DNA from: Spirosoma endophyticum
Lineage (GTDB): Bacteria; Bacteroidota; Bacteroidia; Cytophagales; Spirosomataceae
Reading direction: 5' to 3'
NCBI RefSeq assembly: GCF_900112365.1
Contig: NZ_FOLQ01000001.1
Span: forward strand, 806,001-870,000
DNA length: 64,000 bases
Part shown: piece after piece, positions 1 through 10,129 of the stretch
Numbering within the stretch: position 1 is the first letter of the stretch
Layout: every line of letters begins with the position of its first letter
Program-made: the position numbers and the translations under genes
Notes under the pieces: model-generated
What the model was told of the DNA's origin: nothing
The model's input: the letters and a program-made list of their open reading frames with translations, nothing else
Database searches by the model: none

Positions 1-562
1 TGTTCGTCACCTCGTAAGCCAGCACGGCAATGGGAATGCCACTGCCATCTGCATCGCCGGGAATGAATGGATTGAATCCTTTTATTTTAACGGTTACGGG
101 CATTTTTGCATCCGATAGACTAACCTGCCCAAACGGATAAGCCGCATCGAAAGAAGCTTCCCTAAAACGGGGGAATCCGTGCTGGTTAGCGGGTCGGCCT
201 TCGTAGTGCAGATATTCTGCCGGGTCCAGTGGCCCAATCAGTGCTTTTGTCATCGGCACACCAGTTTTCGGTCGCACATTTATGGCAAAAAACGGCGCAT
301 TATTCCCAACAGTAACCGTACTGAATCCTTTGGCAGGTTTATTCATAATCTCCCAATCACGCAGTTCACCCCGGCCACCCAACGAAACGGTTCCCGTGCC
401 GATACCGCCCAGTGGCAAGGCAATCTGGCGCAGGTGATCTTTATCGTAATGTTTCAGAACGGGCCATTGAGCGGGTTGCCATTGGGCCAGACACGGAGGA
501 GTTGTAAGGATCAGGCAGCTAACGAGCCAATAAATAGATTGAGGGAAGAAATCGTTTTTCAT
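1..562 (-). CDS. GH116-type glucosidase/glucosylceramidase, N-terminal part (runs off the window)
   Basis: Reading the minus strand from the ATG at 562 gives an uninterrupted frame to the window edge. It begins with a signal peptide (MKNDFFPQS..., cleaved near CLAQ), so the enzyme is exported. The motif IPLGGIGTGTVSLGGRGEL-RDWEI around residues 45-65 is characteristic of the N-terminal domain of GH116 (the GBA2-like beta-glucosidase family). The catalytic C-terminal domain lies outside the window, so activity cannot be judged. A likely role is hydrolysis of beta-linked glucosides or related sugars in the periplasm. Confidence 0.8.
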   Translation of the reverse strand, partial: MKNDFFPQSIYWLVSCLILTTPPCLAQWQPAQWPVLKHYDKDHLRQIALPLGGIGTGTVSLGGRGELRDWEIMNKPAKGFSTVTVGNNAPFFAINVRPKTGVPMTKALIGPLDPAEYLHYEGRPANQHGFPRFREASFDAAYPFGQVSLSDAKMPVTVKIKGFNPFIPGDADGSGIPIAVLAYEVTN

Positions 563-772
563 AAAGGCTCCTGTGTAGGTATCAACTCCGTGAACAAGTT
601 GCGAACGAATCTTAGAAAGGTTACGGAGGGTCAGTTCTAACGCCCGACACTAAATGGCTCAATACTAATTCAGCAGCCTTGCTACGTTCCCGGCCCGGCG
701 AACCATTGCCGGAAGGGCTAGGTTATTCACATTCAGGATAAGCCAGAACCTTATCTGCGAATTTGTACCGCC

Positions 773-2971
773 GTGGATCAGACCCTTTTATTGATTACCC
801 CGCCTTTTACGCAACTGAATACCCCGTATCCGGCGACGGCTTACCTGAAAGGGTTTCTGCAGACCAAGAACATACCAGCCTACCAGACTGACTTAGGAAT
901 CGAGGTCATTCTGGCCTTATTTTCGGCCAAAGGACTGGCGTCGATGTTTGCGGCACTGGACGCTGCCGATGCTGAACTGTCCGACAATAGCTACCGTATT
1001 TGCCAGCTACAGGACGATTACGTCAGCACGATTGATCCGGTGATTCGATTCCTCCAAAACAAAAATCCAACGCTGGCGCACAGTATCTGCGACCGAACGT
1101 ACCTGCCCGAAGCCTCGCGCTTTGCGCAGTTAGAAGAACTGGACTGGGCTTTCGGGACGATGGGGCTTCATGATAAAGCGCGGCATCTGGCTACGTTATA
1201 TCTCGAAGATTTGAGCGATCTGATCCAGGAAGCGGTTGATCCGCATTTCGGATTCAGCCGCTACGCGGAACGGTTGGGACGATCAGCCACCCATTTCGAT
1301 GAGTTGCACGAAGCGCTGCAGGCACCTCACACACAGATCTCGTCTATTCTGGTCGAGATTCTGGAGCAGAAAATTCAGCAGTGGCAACCGACCGTCGTGT
1401 GCCTGACCGTTCCCTTCCCCGGCAATTTGTATGGTGCACTCACCTGTGGCAAATACCTGAAGCAACATCATCCTGACGTAAAAATTGTGATGGGTGGGGG
1501 CTACGCGAACACCGAACTACGTTCCCTAACCGAACCCCGTATCTTTGATTACGTGGATTTTATTTGCCTCGACGACGGTGAAGCCCCGCTCCTATCCTTG
1601 CTGGAGCACCTGTCGGGACAGCGTGAATTGAGCCAGCTAAAACGTGTGTTTGCACGAATCAATGGCGTCGTTACGTACCATAACGGGGCCCATGAAAAAG
1701 ACGTACCACAACGAGAAACCGGGACACCCAATTATCGCGATCTCCCCTTACATGATTATCTGTCGGTCATTGAAGTCGTCAATCCGATGCATCGGCTTTG
1801 GAGCGATGGACGCTGGAATAAACTGACGCTGGCTCACGGTTGCTACTGGGGAAAATGCTCGTTCTGCGATATCACGCTGGATTACATCAAACGCTACGAG
1901 CCCGTTACGGCAGCGCTTCTGGCCGACCGGATCGAAGAAATTATCGAGCAGACGGGTCAGAACGGGTTTCACTTCGTTGACGAAGCCGCACCGCCCGCCC
2001 TCATGCGCGATCTGGCCCTGGAAATCATTCGTCGAAAGCTGACCGTGACCTGGTGGACTAATATTCGATTTGAAAGTAGCTTTACGCCAGACCTTTGCAC
2101 GTTACTGAAAGCATCGGGCTGTATTGCCGTGTCGGGCGGCCTGGAAGTAGCGTCTGACCGCTTGCTGGATCGCATGAAAAAGGGCGTGACCGTAGCGCAG
2201 GTGGCCCGCGTAGCCGATGCCTTCACTCAATCCGGCATTATGGTTCATGCCTATTTGATGTATGGCTTTCCAACTCAAACAACCCAGGAAACGGTTGATT
2301 CGCTGGAAATGGTTCGTCAATTGTTCATGAACGGCGTGGTGCAATCCGGGTTTTGGCACCGGTTTGCCATGACCGCTCATAGTCCCGTTGGCGTCGATCC
2401 AGCCGCTTTCGACGTCATGCGAATCGGCCCTGATGTAGGCAAGTTTGCCGACAACGACCTGGAACACACCGACCCGACCGGTGCTGACCACGATTTGTTT
2501 TCGGAGGGATTACGGAAGTCGCTATTTAATTACATGCACGACGTTGGGTTCGATTTGCCGCTCCAAAAATGGTTTACGTTTACCATACCTGCTACGTCCA
2601 TTCCACCCCGCTACATCGAGAAAGCAATTAGCCAGGCCTCCGACAAAGAACCGCGATCGAACGCGTTTGTTATCTGGCCGGGCAAGCTGCCCAGTATGGA
2701 GGTCTTCGAGTTGCAGAAAGGTCGAAAGATAGTGGAAATGGCCGAATTAGAATTCTACAGTAAACAAGGCCAATGGTTGCTCGAAACGCCAGTCGCCTTA
2801 GGTCAGTGGTTGATGGACGTATTACCCAAATTAACCATTAGTGCGAATGAGCCTTATTCATTTGCTCAACTGAAAGCCGATTACCAAGCGCATCACTACG
2901 GAAACTTTGACACCTTTATGCAGTCGCCCGTCTGGGCAAAGCTCCGGGAACATGGGCTGCTGATTGTCTGA
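773..2971 (+). CDS. B12-binding-type radical SAM protein
   Basis: A 732-residue protein. Residues about 1-310 resemble the cobalamin-binding Rossmann region of B12-dependent radical SAM enzymes (VVCLTVPFPGN and KIVMGGGYANTEL are the recognisable strands). The radical SAM barrel follows from about residue 345. The cluster motif reads GCYWGKCSFCD, with cysteines at 357, 362 and 365, so the spacing is CX4CX2C rather than the usual CX3CX2C. Further barrel strands are visible at FHFVDEAAPP and VSGGLEVASDRLLDRMKKG. The substrate cannot be inferred. The start is a GTG at 773: an in-frame stop at 719 precedes it and no ATG lies between. It is followed by a bidirectional terminator and a convergent gene. 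Confidence 0.85.
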   Translation: MDQTLLLITPPFTQLNTPYPATAYLKGFLQTKNIPAYQTDLGIEVILALFSAKGLASMFAALDAADAELSDNSYRICQLQDDYVSTIDPVIRFLQNKNPTLAHSICDRTYLPEASRFAQLEELDWAFGTMGLHDKARHLATLYLEDLSDLIQEAVDPHFGFSRYAERLGRSATHFDELHEALQAPHTQISSILVEILEQKIQQWQPTVVCLTVPFPGNLYGALTCGKYLKQHHPDVKIVMGGGYANTELRSLTEPRIFDYVDFICLDDGEAPLLSLLEHLSGQRELSQLKRVFARINGVVTYHNGAHEKDVPQRETGTPNYRDLPLHDYLSVIEVVNPMHRLWSDGRWNKLTLAHGCYWGKCSFCDITLDYIKRYEPVTAALLADRIEEIIEQTGQNGFHFVDEAAPPALMRDLALEIIRRKLTVTWWTNIRFESSFTPDLCTLLKASGCIAVSGGLEVASDRLLDRMKKGVTVAQVARVADAFTQSGIMVHAYLMYGFPTQTTQETVDSLEMVRQLFMNGVVQSGFWHRFAMTAHSPVGVDPAAFDVMRIGPDVGKFADNDLEHTDPTGADHDLFSEGLRKSLFNYMHDVGFDLPLQKWFTFTIPATSIPPRYIEKAISQASDKEPRSNAFVIWPGKLPSMEVFELQKGRKIVEMAELEFYSKQGQWLLETPVALGQWLMDVLPKLTISANEPYSFAQLKADYQAHHYGNFDTFMQSPVWAKLREHGLLIV

Positions 2972-3027
2972 TTACCGATTAACCTGGTCCTTGTTTGGCG
3001 TAGTCTCCGACTACACCAAACCGCTGT

Positions 3028-3072
3028 ATAACAAAAAGTGCGTAACGGCTTCTGTTACGCACTTTTTGTTAT
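3028..3072. terminator. Bidirectional terminator between convergent genes
   Basis: Perfect 19-bp inverted repeat (arms 3028-3046 and 3054-3072, 7-nt loop). The arms carry a run of A at one side and T at the other, so it can terminate transcription from both the radical SAM gene and the convergent amidohydrolase gene. Confidence 0.85.
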
Positions 3073-3082
3073 CATTACAAGT

Positions 3083-4387
3083 TTATTTCTGCTGTTCGTA
3101 CTTATCCTTGTAGGTCTTGTACAATCGCTTGTGTCGGTCGTCCAGATTGACTTTGCGGCCCTGGATGAATACTTGTTCGATTATGTTCGTCCGCATGTCC
3201 AGTGCATCCCCCGCCGACACGAACAAGGTCGCCTGTTTACCCTTTTCCAACGTACCAACGAGCTTGTCGATACCCAGAATTTTGGCCGTGTTCGACGTCA
3301 CCATTTTCAGCGCTTCTTCGCGGTCAGTAACGCCAAAGCCAGCGGCAGTGCCCGCCAGAAACGGCAGGTTACGAGTCCGCCACCACTCGTCCGCATAACT
3401 CAGACCAACCAGTACGCCCGCCTTTTGCAGGATACCCGGCATCCGGTAAGGCAGATCCACATCTTCGTCTTCGCGGTTAGGCAGCCGGTGCAAGCCACTC
3501 AGAATGACCGGTACGTTGTTATCCTTTAAGAACGTTGTAACGCGGTTGGCTTCTTCACCGCCAACAATCACCACCCTGGGCACGCCCATCGACTTTGCGA
3601 ACGTAACGGCCTCAATGATGTCTTTGCCGTAATCGGCCCGAACATACAGGTTCTGTTTACCCGAAAACAGCCCACGCATGGACTCCAGTTTGAGGTTGCT
3701 TGGCGTCGGATTTGGCAAGGCGGCATACGCTTTAGCGTCGGCAAACGTGCTCTTCAACGCATCAATCGCTTGGGTGCGCTTGTCGTTCTTCTTGATTTCG
3801 GTAGTAAAATCCTCGAAGTTGAAGTTACGGGCGAAATAGGTCGGCCAGTTGAGCCAGATGCCGTCATCTTTCACCAGCGCAGCATCTTCCCAGTTCCAGC
3901 CGTCGGCCAGCATCACACTTGAACTCCCCGAAACCGTGCCACCCTGGGGCATAGCCTGGGTGATCAACACACCGTTATTACGTATCGTCGGAATAATTTC
4001 AGAATCGGTATTGTAGGCAATCAGCGACCGGATATTAGGGTTCAGAATGCCAATTTCCTGCTTGTCAACCGTCGCCCGAACCGCGCCCGTTTCCTGCAAA
4101 CCGACCGTCGACGCGGGTGAGATGATCCCCGGATAAACGTGTTTCCCCGATACGTCGATGACTTCCACGTCGGTAAGGTTGAGTTTGACGAGCGTACCGT
4201 CAACGACGTTGGTGATGACCCCATTGCTGAACAGCACGATGCCATTTGGAATGACCTGGCCGTTGCCAACGTGGACCGTACCGCTCATCAGCGCGATGGT
4301 TTTAGTCTGCGGCCTGGCCGGAGCCGGATTTTGACCATAACTCGTGAGCACAGTCAGGGCTAATATTGGAATTAGTAGTTTTTTCAT
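3083..4387 (-). CDS. Secreted amidohydrolase-family protein lacking the usual metal ligands
   Basis: I chose ATG 4387 because it starts a clean signal peptide (MKKLLIPILALTVLTSYGQ), giving 434 residues; an upstream in-frame start would place an odd tail in front of it. The fold is that of imidazolonepropionase-like amidohydrolases: an N-terminal beta-sandwich (TIALMSGTVHVGNGQVI), GKHVYPGII, and the C-terminal NTAKILGIDKLVGTLEKGKQA. The metal-binding HxH that should follow YPGII is replaced by SPAST, and the late Asp motif is also absent (AGTAAGFG). It therefore looks like a non-catalytic relative. It lies 89 bp downstream of the larger amidohydrolase in the same orientation, probably in one operon, which suggests the two proteins work together. 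Confidence 0.8.
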   Translation of the reverse strand: MKKLLIPILALTVLTSYGQNPAPARPQTKTIALMSGTVHVGNGQVIPNGIVLFSNGVITNVVDGTLVKLNLTDVEVIDVSGKHVYPGIISPASTVGLQETGAVRATVDKQEIGILNPNIRSLIAYNTDSEIIPTIRNNGVLITQAMPQGGTVSGSSSVMLADGWNWEDAALVKDDGIWLNWPTYFARNFNFEDFTTEIKKNDKRTQAIDALKSTFADAKAYAALPNPTPSNLKLESMRGLFSGKQNLYVRADYGKDIIEAVTFAKSMGVPRVVIVGGEEANRVTTFLKDNNVPVILSGLHRLPNREDEDVDLPYRMPGILQKAGVLVGLSYADEWWRTRNLPFLAGTAAGFGVTDREEALKMVTSNTAKILGIDKLVGTLEKGKQATLFVSAGDALDMRTNIIEQVFIQGRKVNLDDRHKRLYKTYKDKYEQQK

Positions 4388-4476
4388 GTTGATTTTTTTA
4401 ACACAGAAGTAACTGAGGTAAACGCGGAGGTCATAGAGAAACAAATCATTGAAATCTCATAAGTCCCGGTCACGCT

Positions 4477-7400
4477 TTATTTTCCTTCCTCCTCTCCTTC
4501 TGCCAGAACACCTTCAATGTCTTCGCAATGCCACATCCGTGCCCGCTTGAACGTTGGTTTCGTTGTCGAAGCGCCACCGGATTTTGCCGCCAGCATTTTC
4601 TGGATCAGGCGACCCCGTTCAGCCTGCATGGCATCCCGTTTTGGATCTTCGTCCTTGAGACTAAAGTAGATGGCTCCATCAATCATCGTGATTTCAGGGC
4701 GGGCGTAGATGGCCAGCGGACTTGCATTCCACAGCACCAGGTCAGCATCTTTACCAACTTTAACACTACCCATGTGACTATCCAGGTGCAGCAGTTTCGC
4801 GGGATTCAGCGTCACCATTTTCCAGGCATCTTCTTCGGCCATGCCACCATATTCGACGGTTTTAGCGGCCTCCTGATTCAATCGGCGGGCCATTTCGGCA
4901 TCGTCGGAGTTTATTGAAACCGTTACACCCTGGCGGTGCATGAGAGCCGCGTTGTAGGGAATCGCATCGTGTACTTCCACTTTGTACGCCCACCAGTCGG
5001 CGAACGACGAACCGCCCGCGCCATGTTTCGCCATCTTGTCGGCCAGTTTATAGCCTTCCAAAATGTGCGTGAACGTATTGACTTTAAAGTGCAGGGAATC
5101 AGCCACTTTTAGCAGCATGTTGATCTCCGACTGCACGTAGGAGTGACACGTAATGAAGCGTTTGTTAGCCAGAATTTCAGCCAGTGCGTCGAGTTCAATA
5201 TCCCGGCGTGGGGCAATAGCGGATGCTTTCTCTTTAGTGTTCAATTTGTTATAAGCCGCCCAGCCAGCCGCGTATTCTTTGGCCCGTGTGAAGTGGTCCA
5301 TATACACCTGCTCAACACCCATGCGGGATTGCGGAAAACGTGTCAGCACGCCCGGATTCGGATAGTTGGCCTGCTTTACGTTCTCGCCCAGCGCGAACTT
5401 GATAAACCCATCGGCACCTTTAATGAGCATGCCCTCAGCTGGTTCGCCCCATTTCAATTTCACAATCGCCGACTGGCCGCCAATAGCGTTGGCGGAACCG
5501 TGGAGCAACTGCGATGCCGTAACACCACCGGCCAACTGACGGTAAATATTGATGTCTTCCGGGTTGATAACATCGGCCATCCGCACCTCAGCCGAACTCG
5601 ATTGAGCTCCTTCGTTGATCGACATCAGCGCGATGTGTGAATGTTCGTCGATGATGCCACTGGTGAGGTGTTTGCCCGTTCCGTCGATCACTTTGATATC
5701 CGCCGGAACGGGAAGGTTTTTACCAACTTTAGAAATCTTACCGCCCGTAACGAACACATCAGCACCTGTCAGAATGCCATCTTTTTCGTTGGTCCAGACC
5801 GTCGCGTTACGTATCATAACGGTTTCTGCTTTTGGTTTCCGGGCATTACCCATCCCCACAAACGGATACATCACGGTAGCCAGCGCCGTCGTGCTCGCCG
5901 GACCAGCCGTCGTTGACGTTGCCGAGGTTGACGCAGGTGCCGTCCCCAAACGCTCTGCCGACCACGTAATAACTTTGCCATCAGGTGTTTCGCCATCACC
6001 CTTAATCGTCGTTCCAGTGCGGTAACCCGTCAGCCGCGTGGTGCCGGGCTTCTTTTTGTCCAGTTGAACCTGAATCGAGATCAAATCGCCGGACAGCGCC
6101 ACTTTGGGCGTTATCTTGACTGTATCGATCAGAATCTGGTATTCAGGCTTCTCGATCGACTTGCCCGTAATGTTCAGTTTCAAGTTGGATTGCGTACCAA
6201 TCGTCATGTTCCAGGTTCCTCGAAAATCAGCGGCATCTTTGTTGGTCACGATGTACTGCTTGCCCCGCATCCAGTTCTCATAAATCACATTGTCGGCACT
6301 GAACAGATTGCCGGACGTAATAATAAAGTTCGCCAGGCGCCCTTTCTGCAACGTACCAAGCTGATCGTCAACCCGAATCAACTTGGCGGGCACCGTCGTC
6401 AACGCAGCCAGCGCTTTCTCTTCCGTCAATCCATTTTCGATGGCCTTGCGGAGATTAGCCCAGAAATCAGCCTTGTTTTTAAGCCCTGCCGTTGTCAACG
6501 CAAACGGAACAGCCGCCTTGGCCAGCAATCCGGCATTCATAGGCGCCATTTCCCAGTGCTTGAGCTCAGCAATCGATACATTGTCAGCGTCCCAGGCATC
6601 TTCGACATCATACGCCTGCGGGAAATTCAGCGGCACAATCAGGGAGGCACCCGTTGCTTTCACTTCATCAATCCGCTGATATTCATCGCCCGAACTGCGG
6701 ATAACGTATTGAACACCAAACTCATCACCGATTTTGTCGGCCCGAATAATGCCCAGTTTATCGTTGGCTTCAAAAATGGCGGGCAAAGCCTGATTCCGGT
6801 TAAACGCTTCCAGCGACATGTTCGCCTGCTCCTTGCTACCCCCTTTTTTATACCAGTCAGCATCATACATCGCCTGCCGTATGAGGGCGACTACGCCCAT
6901 CATGGAGTTTGGGTATTGCTGCCCCGACGAACCTTTGCTGAATGAATAGTGCGCCGTAACGTTTGGCTTCAGTACCAATGTATTTTCGCGGTCATCGGCT
7001 AGAGTTACCAACGCGCCCGTACCCCGAGCAATGCCATCGTGCTGGTGAGTCAGCACCGCGCCAAAACCCAATTTACGTAACTCGTCGGCTTGTGTCGGGT
7101 TCGCTTTGAAAATCATACTGGCATCGTTTTCGGGCTGAATGGCCTGATTCCAGTAATATGCGCCTTTCTTATTCGACTCCATTTGCGGAACGCCACCTCG
7201 TCCACCGCCGGGTCCACCCGTGCGGGTCATTACGGGCATGCCATAGTCGGAATCGATATCAATCAGGGCGGGGTAGATCCGTTTCCCTTTCAGATCGGCA
7301 ACGACAGCCCCGGCAGGCAGGCTGACATTGGTGCCAACGGCCTCGACCCGACCATCCCGAATAAGCAGTGTTGCGTTTTGTAATGTCGTTTGAGGATCAA

Positions 7401-7536
7401 CGATAATGGTTGCGTTGGTGAAGGCATATACCCCCGGTCGCTCATCGTAGACGCCATTGCGCGGAAAGGTGGTCTGAGCGGCAGCCGAATACAACAAACC
7501 GGCCGTGAACAGGCCAGTCAGGAAATATTTTATCAT
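4477..7536 (-). CDS. Secreted tandem amidohydrolase, one degenerate and one complete domain
   Basis: A 1019-residue exported protein (signal peptide about residues 1-20, ending SAAAQ). Residues about 35-430 form an amidohydrolase-like unit in which KRIYPALIDIDSDYG has no HxH. A linker with beta-strand character follows (about 440-575). Residues about 580-990 form a second unit with a full ligand set: DEHSHI for the HxH, TCHSY and FTHILEGY for the later histidines, and SINSDDAE for the aspartate. Only the second unit is expected to be catalytic, acting on an amide or cyclic amide substrate in the periplasm. The gene is the first of a probable two-gene operon with the degenerate homologue downstream. 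Confidence 0.83.
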   Translation of the reverse strand: MIKYFLTGLFTAGLLYSAAAQTTFPRNGVYDERPGVYAFTNATIIVDPQTTLQNATLLIRDGRVEAVGTNVSLPAGAVVADLKGKRIYPALIDIDSDYGMPVMTRTGGPGGGRGGVPQMESNKKGAYYWNQAIQPENDASMIFKANPTQADELRKLGFGAVLTHQHDGIARGTGALVTLADDRENTLVLKPNVTAHYSFSKGSSGQQYPNSMMGVVALIRQAMYDADWYKKGGSKEQANMSLEAFNRNQALPAIFEANDKLGIIRADKIGDEFGVQYVIRSSGDEYQRIDEVKATGASLIVPLNFPQAYDVEDAWDADNVSIAELKHWEMAPMNAGLLAKAAVPFALTTAGLKNKADFWANLRKAIENGLTEEKALAALTTVPAKLIRVDDQLGTLQKGRLANFIITSGNLFSADNVIYENWMRGKQYIVTNKDAADFRGTWNMTIGTQSNLKLNITGKSIEKPEYQILIDTVKITPKVALSGDLISIQVQLDKKKPGTTRLTGYRTGTTIKGDGETPDGKVITWSAERLGTAPASTSATSTTAGPASTTALATVMYPFVGMGNARKPKAETVMIRNATVWTNEKDGILTGADVFVTGGKISKVGKNLPVPADIKVIDGTGKHLTSGIIDEHSHIALMSINEGAQSSSAEVRMADVINPEDINIYRQLAGGVTASQLLHGSANAIGGQSAIVKLKWGEPAEGMLIKGADGFIKFALGENVKQANYPNPGVLTRFPQSRMGVEQVYMDHFTRAKEYAAGWAAYNKLNTKEKASAIAPRRDIELDALAEILANKRFITCHSYVQSEINMLLKVADSLHFKVNTFTHILEGYKLADKMAKHGAGGSSFADWWAYKVEVHDAIPYNAALMHRQGVTVSINSDDAEMARRLNQEAAKTVEYGGMAEEDAWKMVTLNPAKLLHLDSHMGSVKVGKDADLVLWNASPLAIYARPEITMIDGAIYFSLKDEDPKRDAMQAERGRLIQKMLAAKSGGASTTKPTFKRARMWHCEDIEGVLAEGEEEGK

Positions 7537-7568
7537 GAAATTGACAAGTTGATGATTGGGTTAACCCT

Positions 7569-7576
7569 CAAAATTA
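7569..7576 (-). promoter_or_regulatory. Bacteroidota-type -7 element for the amidohydrolase operon
   Basis: The minus strand reads TAATTTTG, a full match to the TAnnTTTG element, 33 bp upstream of the ATG at 7536. No clear -33 TTTG is visible at the right distance, so the call rests on the -7 box and its position. Confidence 0.4.
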
Positions 7577-7750
7577 CGGAACTAAACAGGCTTTCGGACA
7601 TTTTACCCAAAGAAGATTTTGCAAAATGTATTAATTACAAACGGAGTTTTCCCTGACAGTCATTTTTTTGGTTAGGTTCACGTTTTCATGCAATTATTTT
7701 AAAGTATAATCCCTTGTGATGAAAACTGATTTACCCCGTATCTTTTGCCG

Positions 7751-8599
7751 ATGAAAACCAGTTTCTGTATCGTTTCCCTTCTCCTGTTTTTATCCTGTAG
7801 CGATCCAACCCCTGTTTTACCTTTAGCCTTCCAGGAATTCGATGGTAAAGTAGCGTTGGTAACACCGTCCGGCGTGGTGAAAATAAAGCTGAATCAGGCC
7901 GTAAAATGGCGAAGTACAGGCGGTCAAGTAACTCAGGACCAGAACAATATGCTCACCTATGCAGCACCAGCCACGTCAGGCATGCAACAGGTGGTTATTA
8001 AACATCCGGACAATCCGTCCGACAGTCTGGTGCTTTCTATTGCCGTCACACCCAGTGCGGCCCTTTTCCAATTGCTACGTAGCGGCAATAACGTACTGAT
8101 TTTCCGCCATGCCGCAGCCGATGTAGGTAGTGATCAAACCGCTTCGGTAGTGCCCGACTGGTGGAAATCCTGCGACTCGAAACTGGCCCGTCAGCTAAAT
8201 AGTCAGGGATTGCAGGATGCCGCTACTATTGGCAAAACAATTAAACGGCTCGAAATTCCCATAGGTCGAATGCTCTCCAGTGAATTTTGCCGCGCTTTTA
8301 CCACGGCTTCGCAAATGGCGACCGGACTGACCATTCAACAGACGAACGGGTTGACGTTAACGGTTTATGATGAAGCGAATCGTTGCGATAACACGCTCAA
8401 GCTGGCAGCCAGTCAGCCACGCGATACCAAAAACACAATTTTCATTACGCATACGGGTATACGGGTTCAACAACCTGATTGTGATCTACTGAATAAGCTG
8501 CAATGGGGTGATGCGGCACTATTTACGTTAAATGAGAATAAAACCACTACGTATGCGGGTACAATTCCGGTGAAAGACTGGACAGATTTAGCCCAGTAA
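7751..8599 (+). CDS. Histidine-phosphatase-like lipoprotein
   Basis: I prefer ATG 7751 over the upstream TTG at 7745. The protein then has 282 residues and begins MKTSFCIVSLLLFLSCSD, a lipoprotein signal with the lipobox cysteine in LSCS. After a beta-rich region (about 25-105) the sequence NVLIFRHAAAD carries the phosphohistidine RHA signature of the phosphoglycerate mutase/histidine phosphatase clan. IFITHTGIRV near residue 230 supplies the second histidine region. It would act on a phosphorylated compound at the cell envelope. The first domain may be an Ig-like fold. The substrate is not predictable. Confidence 0.75.
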   Translation: MKTSFCIVSLLLFLSCSDPTPVLPLAFQEFDGKVALVTPSGVVKIKLNQAVKWRSTGGQVTQDQNNMLTYAAPATSGMQQVVIKHPDNPSDSLVLSIAVTPSAALFQLLRSGNNVLIFRHAAADVGSDQTASVVPDWWKSCDSKLARQLNSQGLQDAATIGKTIKRLEIPIGRMLSSEFCRAFTTASQMATGLTIQQTNGLTLTVYDEANRCDNTLKLAASQPRDTKNTIFITHTGIRVQQPDCDLLNKLQWGDAALFTLNENKTTTYAGTIPVKDWTDLAQ

Positions 8600-8786
8600 A
8601 ACCCAATCAATTATGGATACGGTTTTTTTATGACCTAGAACATGGTGTTAGCGAGTAAGGGACACCCGGAAATCACCTTGCAACATTCAGCTATTTTTTT
8701 GCGTTTGGATGAGCAACATGTCAGACTATTCATGTCAATGACATTTGTCCGTTCTCCACTTTAGTCGACTTCCTTAGTACTACCCC

Positions 8787-10034
8787 ATGAGATGCCGGAT
8801 GAGTTTATTTGTGGGGCTATTATTACTACCTATATCCGTACTTATCCCTTACTGCGCGGCCCTGGCGCAATTACCGGATTCGACAGGCGAAAAATACGAT
8901 TCACCGACCACACCTAAAGTAACTCACTATCAGGATGTTGCCGATTTAATAAAACGCTGGTGTCCACGCCTGCCTATTACTCCTCACGACTCCGCGGCCC
9001 TGCGTGAAGGCAAGCATTTTCTGCTGGTGATTCCGCAGGTTGGCTATACGTTACAAACGCGAGGCTTGGTAGCGGTACTGGTGAACGCAGCGTTTCGCAA
9101 TCCACGGGCCAATATGTCGTCGGTAACCAGCCAGCTTTCCTATACGCAAAATGGGCAGGTCATTTTCACCAACAGTTCGTCAATCTGGCTACCCGACAAT
9201 CGCCTTCTGTGGACCAACGACTGGCGACTTATGCATTACCCACAAGCTACCTATGGCCTGGGCATGTACACCTCCACCGACCGGGTAATCAAGATGGATT
9301 ACGCCTACCTCCGACTGTACCAGGGTTTACTACGTCAACTGGCGCCGAATTTCTATGTGGGTATTGGTTATCATCTTGACCTCCACTGGAATATACAAAG
9401 CTACGCCCGCGACCGGGAATTGACCCGTATTTCGCGGTATCCATACGGTGTCGAAGGACGGTCTGTCTCATCCGGCCCAACCTTACACGTAGTGTATGAC
9501 AATCGACGAAACGCCATAAACCCGTCCGGAGGCTTATATGTCAATGCGGTGCTGCGGGCGAATGAAACCTTTTTAGGTAGCGACAATACGTATCAGTCGC
9601 TCCTGGTGGAAACGCGTAAATACGTTCACTTGCCTGCATCGTCGGATAATATACTAGCGTTCTGGTCGTACAATTCCCTGACATTGAGTGGCAATCCGCC
9701 CTTTCTGGATCTACCCAGTACAGGCTGGGACAGCAACGGAAACGTGGGACGTGGCTTTATTCAGGGGCGTTTTCGAGGTAAAAACTTGCTGTACGTCGAA
9801 AGTGAATACCGTTTCCACATCACGACCGATCGCTTGCTGGGTGGAGTCGTCTTTGCTAACGCCCAAACCGTAACGGAGCAGCCCAGCGGGAATTTCGAGA
9901 AAATCGTCCCGGCCGTTGGTGCGGGGTTGCGACTCAAAATGAACAAAGTGTCCCACACAAACCTATCCATTGATTACGGCTTCGGCATGGATGGCTCGCA
10001 TGGCTTATTTTTCAATCTGGGGGAAGTATTTTGA
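8787..10034 (+). CDS. Omp85/surface-antigen-type outer membrane beta-barrel protein
   Basis: A 415-residue protein with a signal peptide (ending CAALAQ). Its middle and C-terminal parts alternate polar and aromatic residues as in transmembrane strands. The segments GPTLHVVYDNRRNAINPSGG and FRGKNLLYVESEYRF are typical of the bacterial surface antigen (Omp85/BamA barrel) domain, and the protein ends in an aromatic residue (GEVF). POTRA domains are missing, so it is a short barrel-only member and not BamA itself. It stands alone between non-related genes. A role in transport across or insertion into the outer membrane is only a family-level guess. Confidence 0.7.
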   Translation: MRCRMSLFVGLLLLPISVLIPYCAALAQLPDSTGEKYDSPTTPKVTHYQDVADLIKRWCPRLPITPHDSAALREGKHFLLVIPQVGYTLQTRGLVAVLVNAAFRNPRANMSSVTSQLSYTQNGQVIFTNSSSIWLPDNRLLWTNDWRLMHYPQATYGLGMYTSTDRVIKMDYAYLRLYQGLLRQLAPNFYVGIGYHLDLHWNIQSYARDRELTRISRYPYGVEGRSVSSGPTLHVVYDNRRNAINPSGGLYVNAVLRANETFLGSDNTYQSLLVETRKYVHLPASSDNILAFWSYNSLTLSGNPPFLDLPSTGWDSNGNVGRGFIQGRFRGKNLLYVESEYRFHITTDRLLGGVVFANAQTVTEQPSGNFEKIVPAVGAGLRLKMNKVSHTNLSIDYGFGMDGSHGLFFNLGEVF

Positions 10035-10129
10035 GGATTGATCGTGCGTCAATTCGGCAAAAAAACAGGCAAACAGCCATCATCGGTGAGGAACCACTAT
10101 CTTTTTAATCAAGTGCAGCAAAGTAGAAA

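Noticed and set aside
179..640. Open frame of 153 codons on the plus strand
   Set aside because: It is antisense to the GH116-type gene, whose minus-strand frame carries a signal peptide and family motifs.
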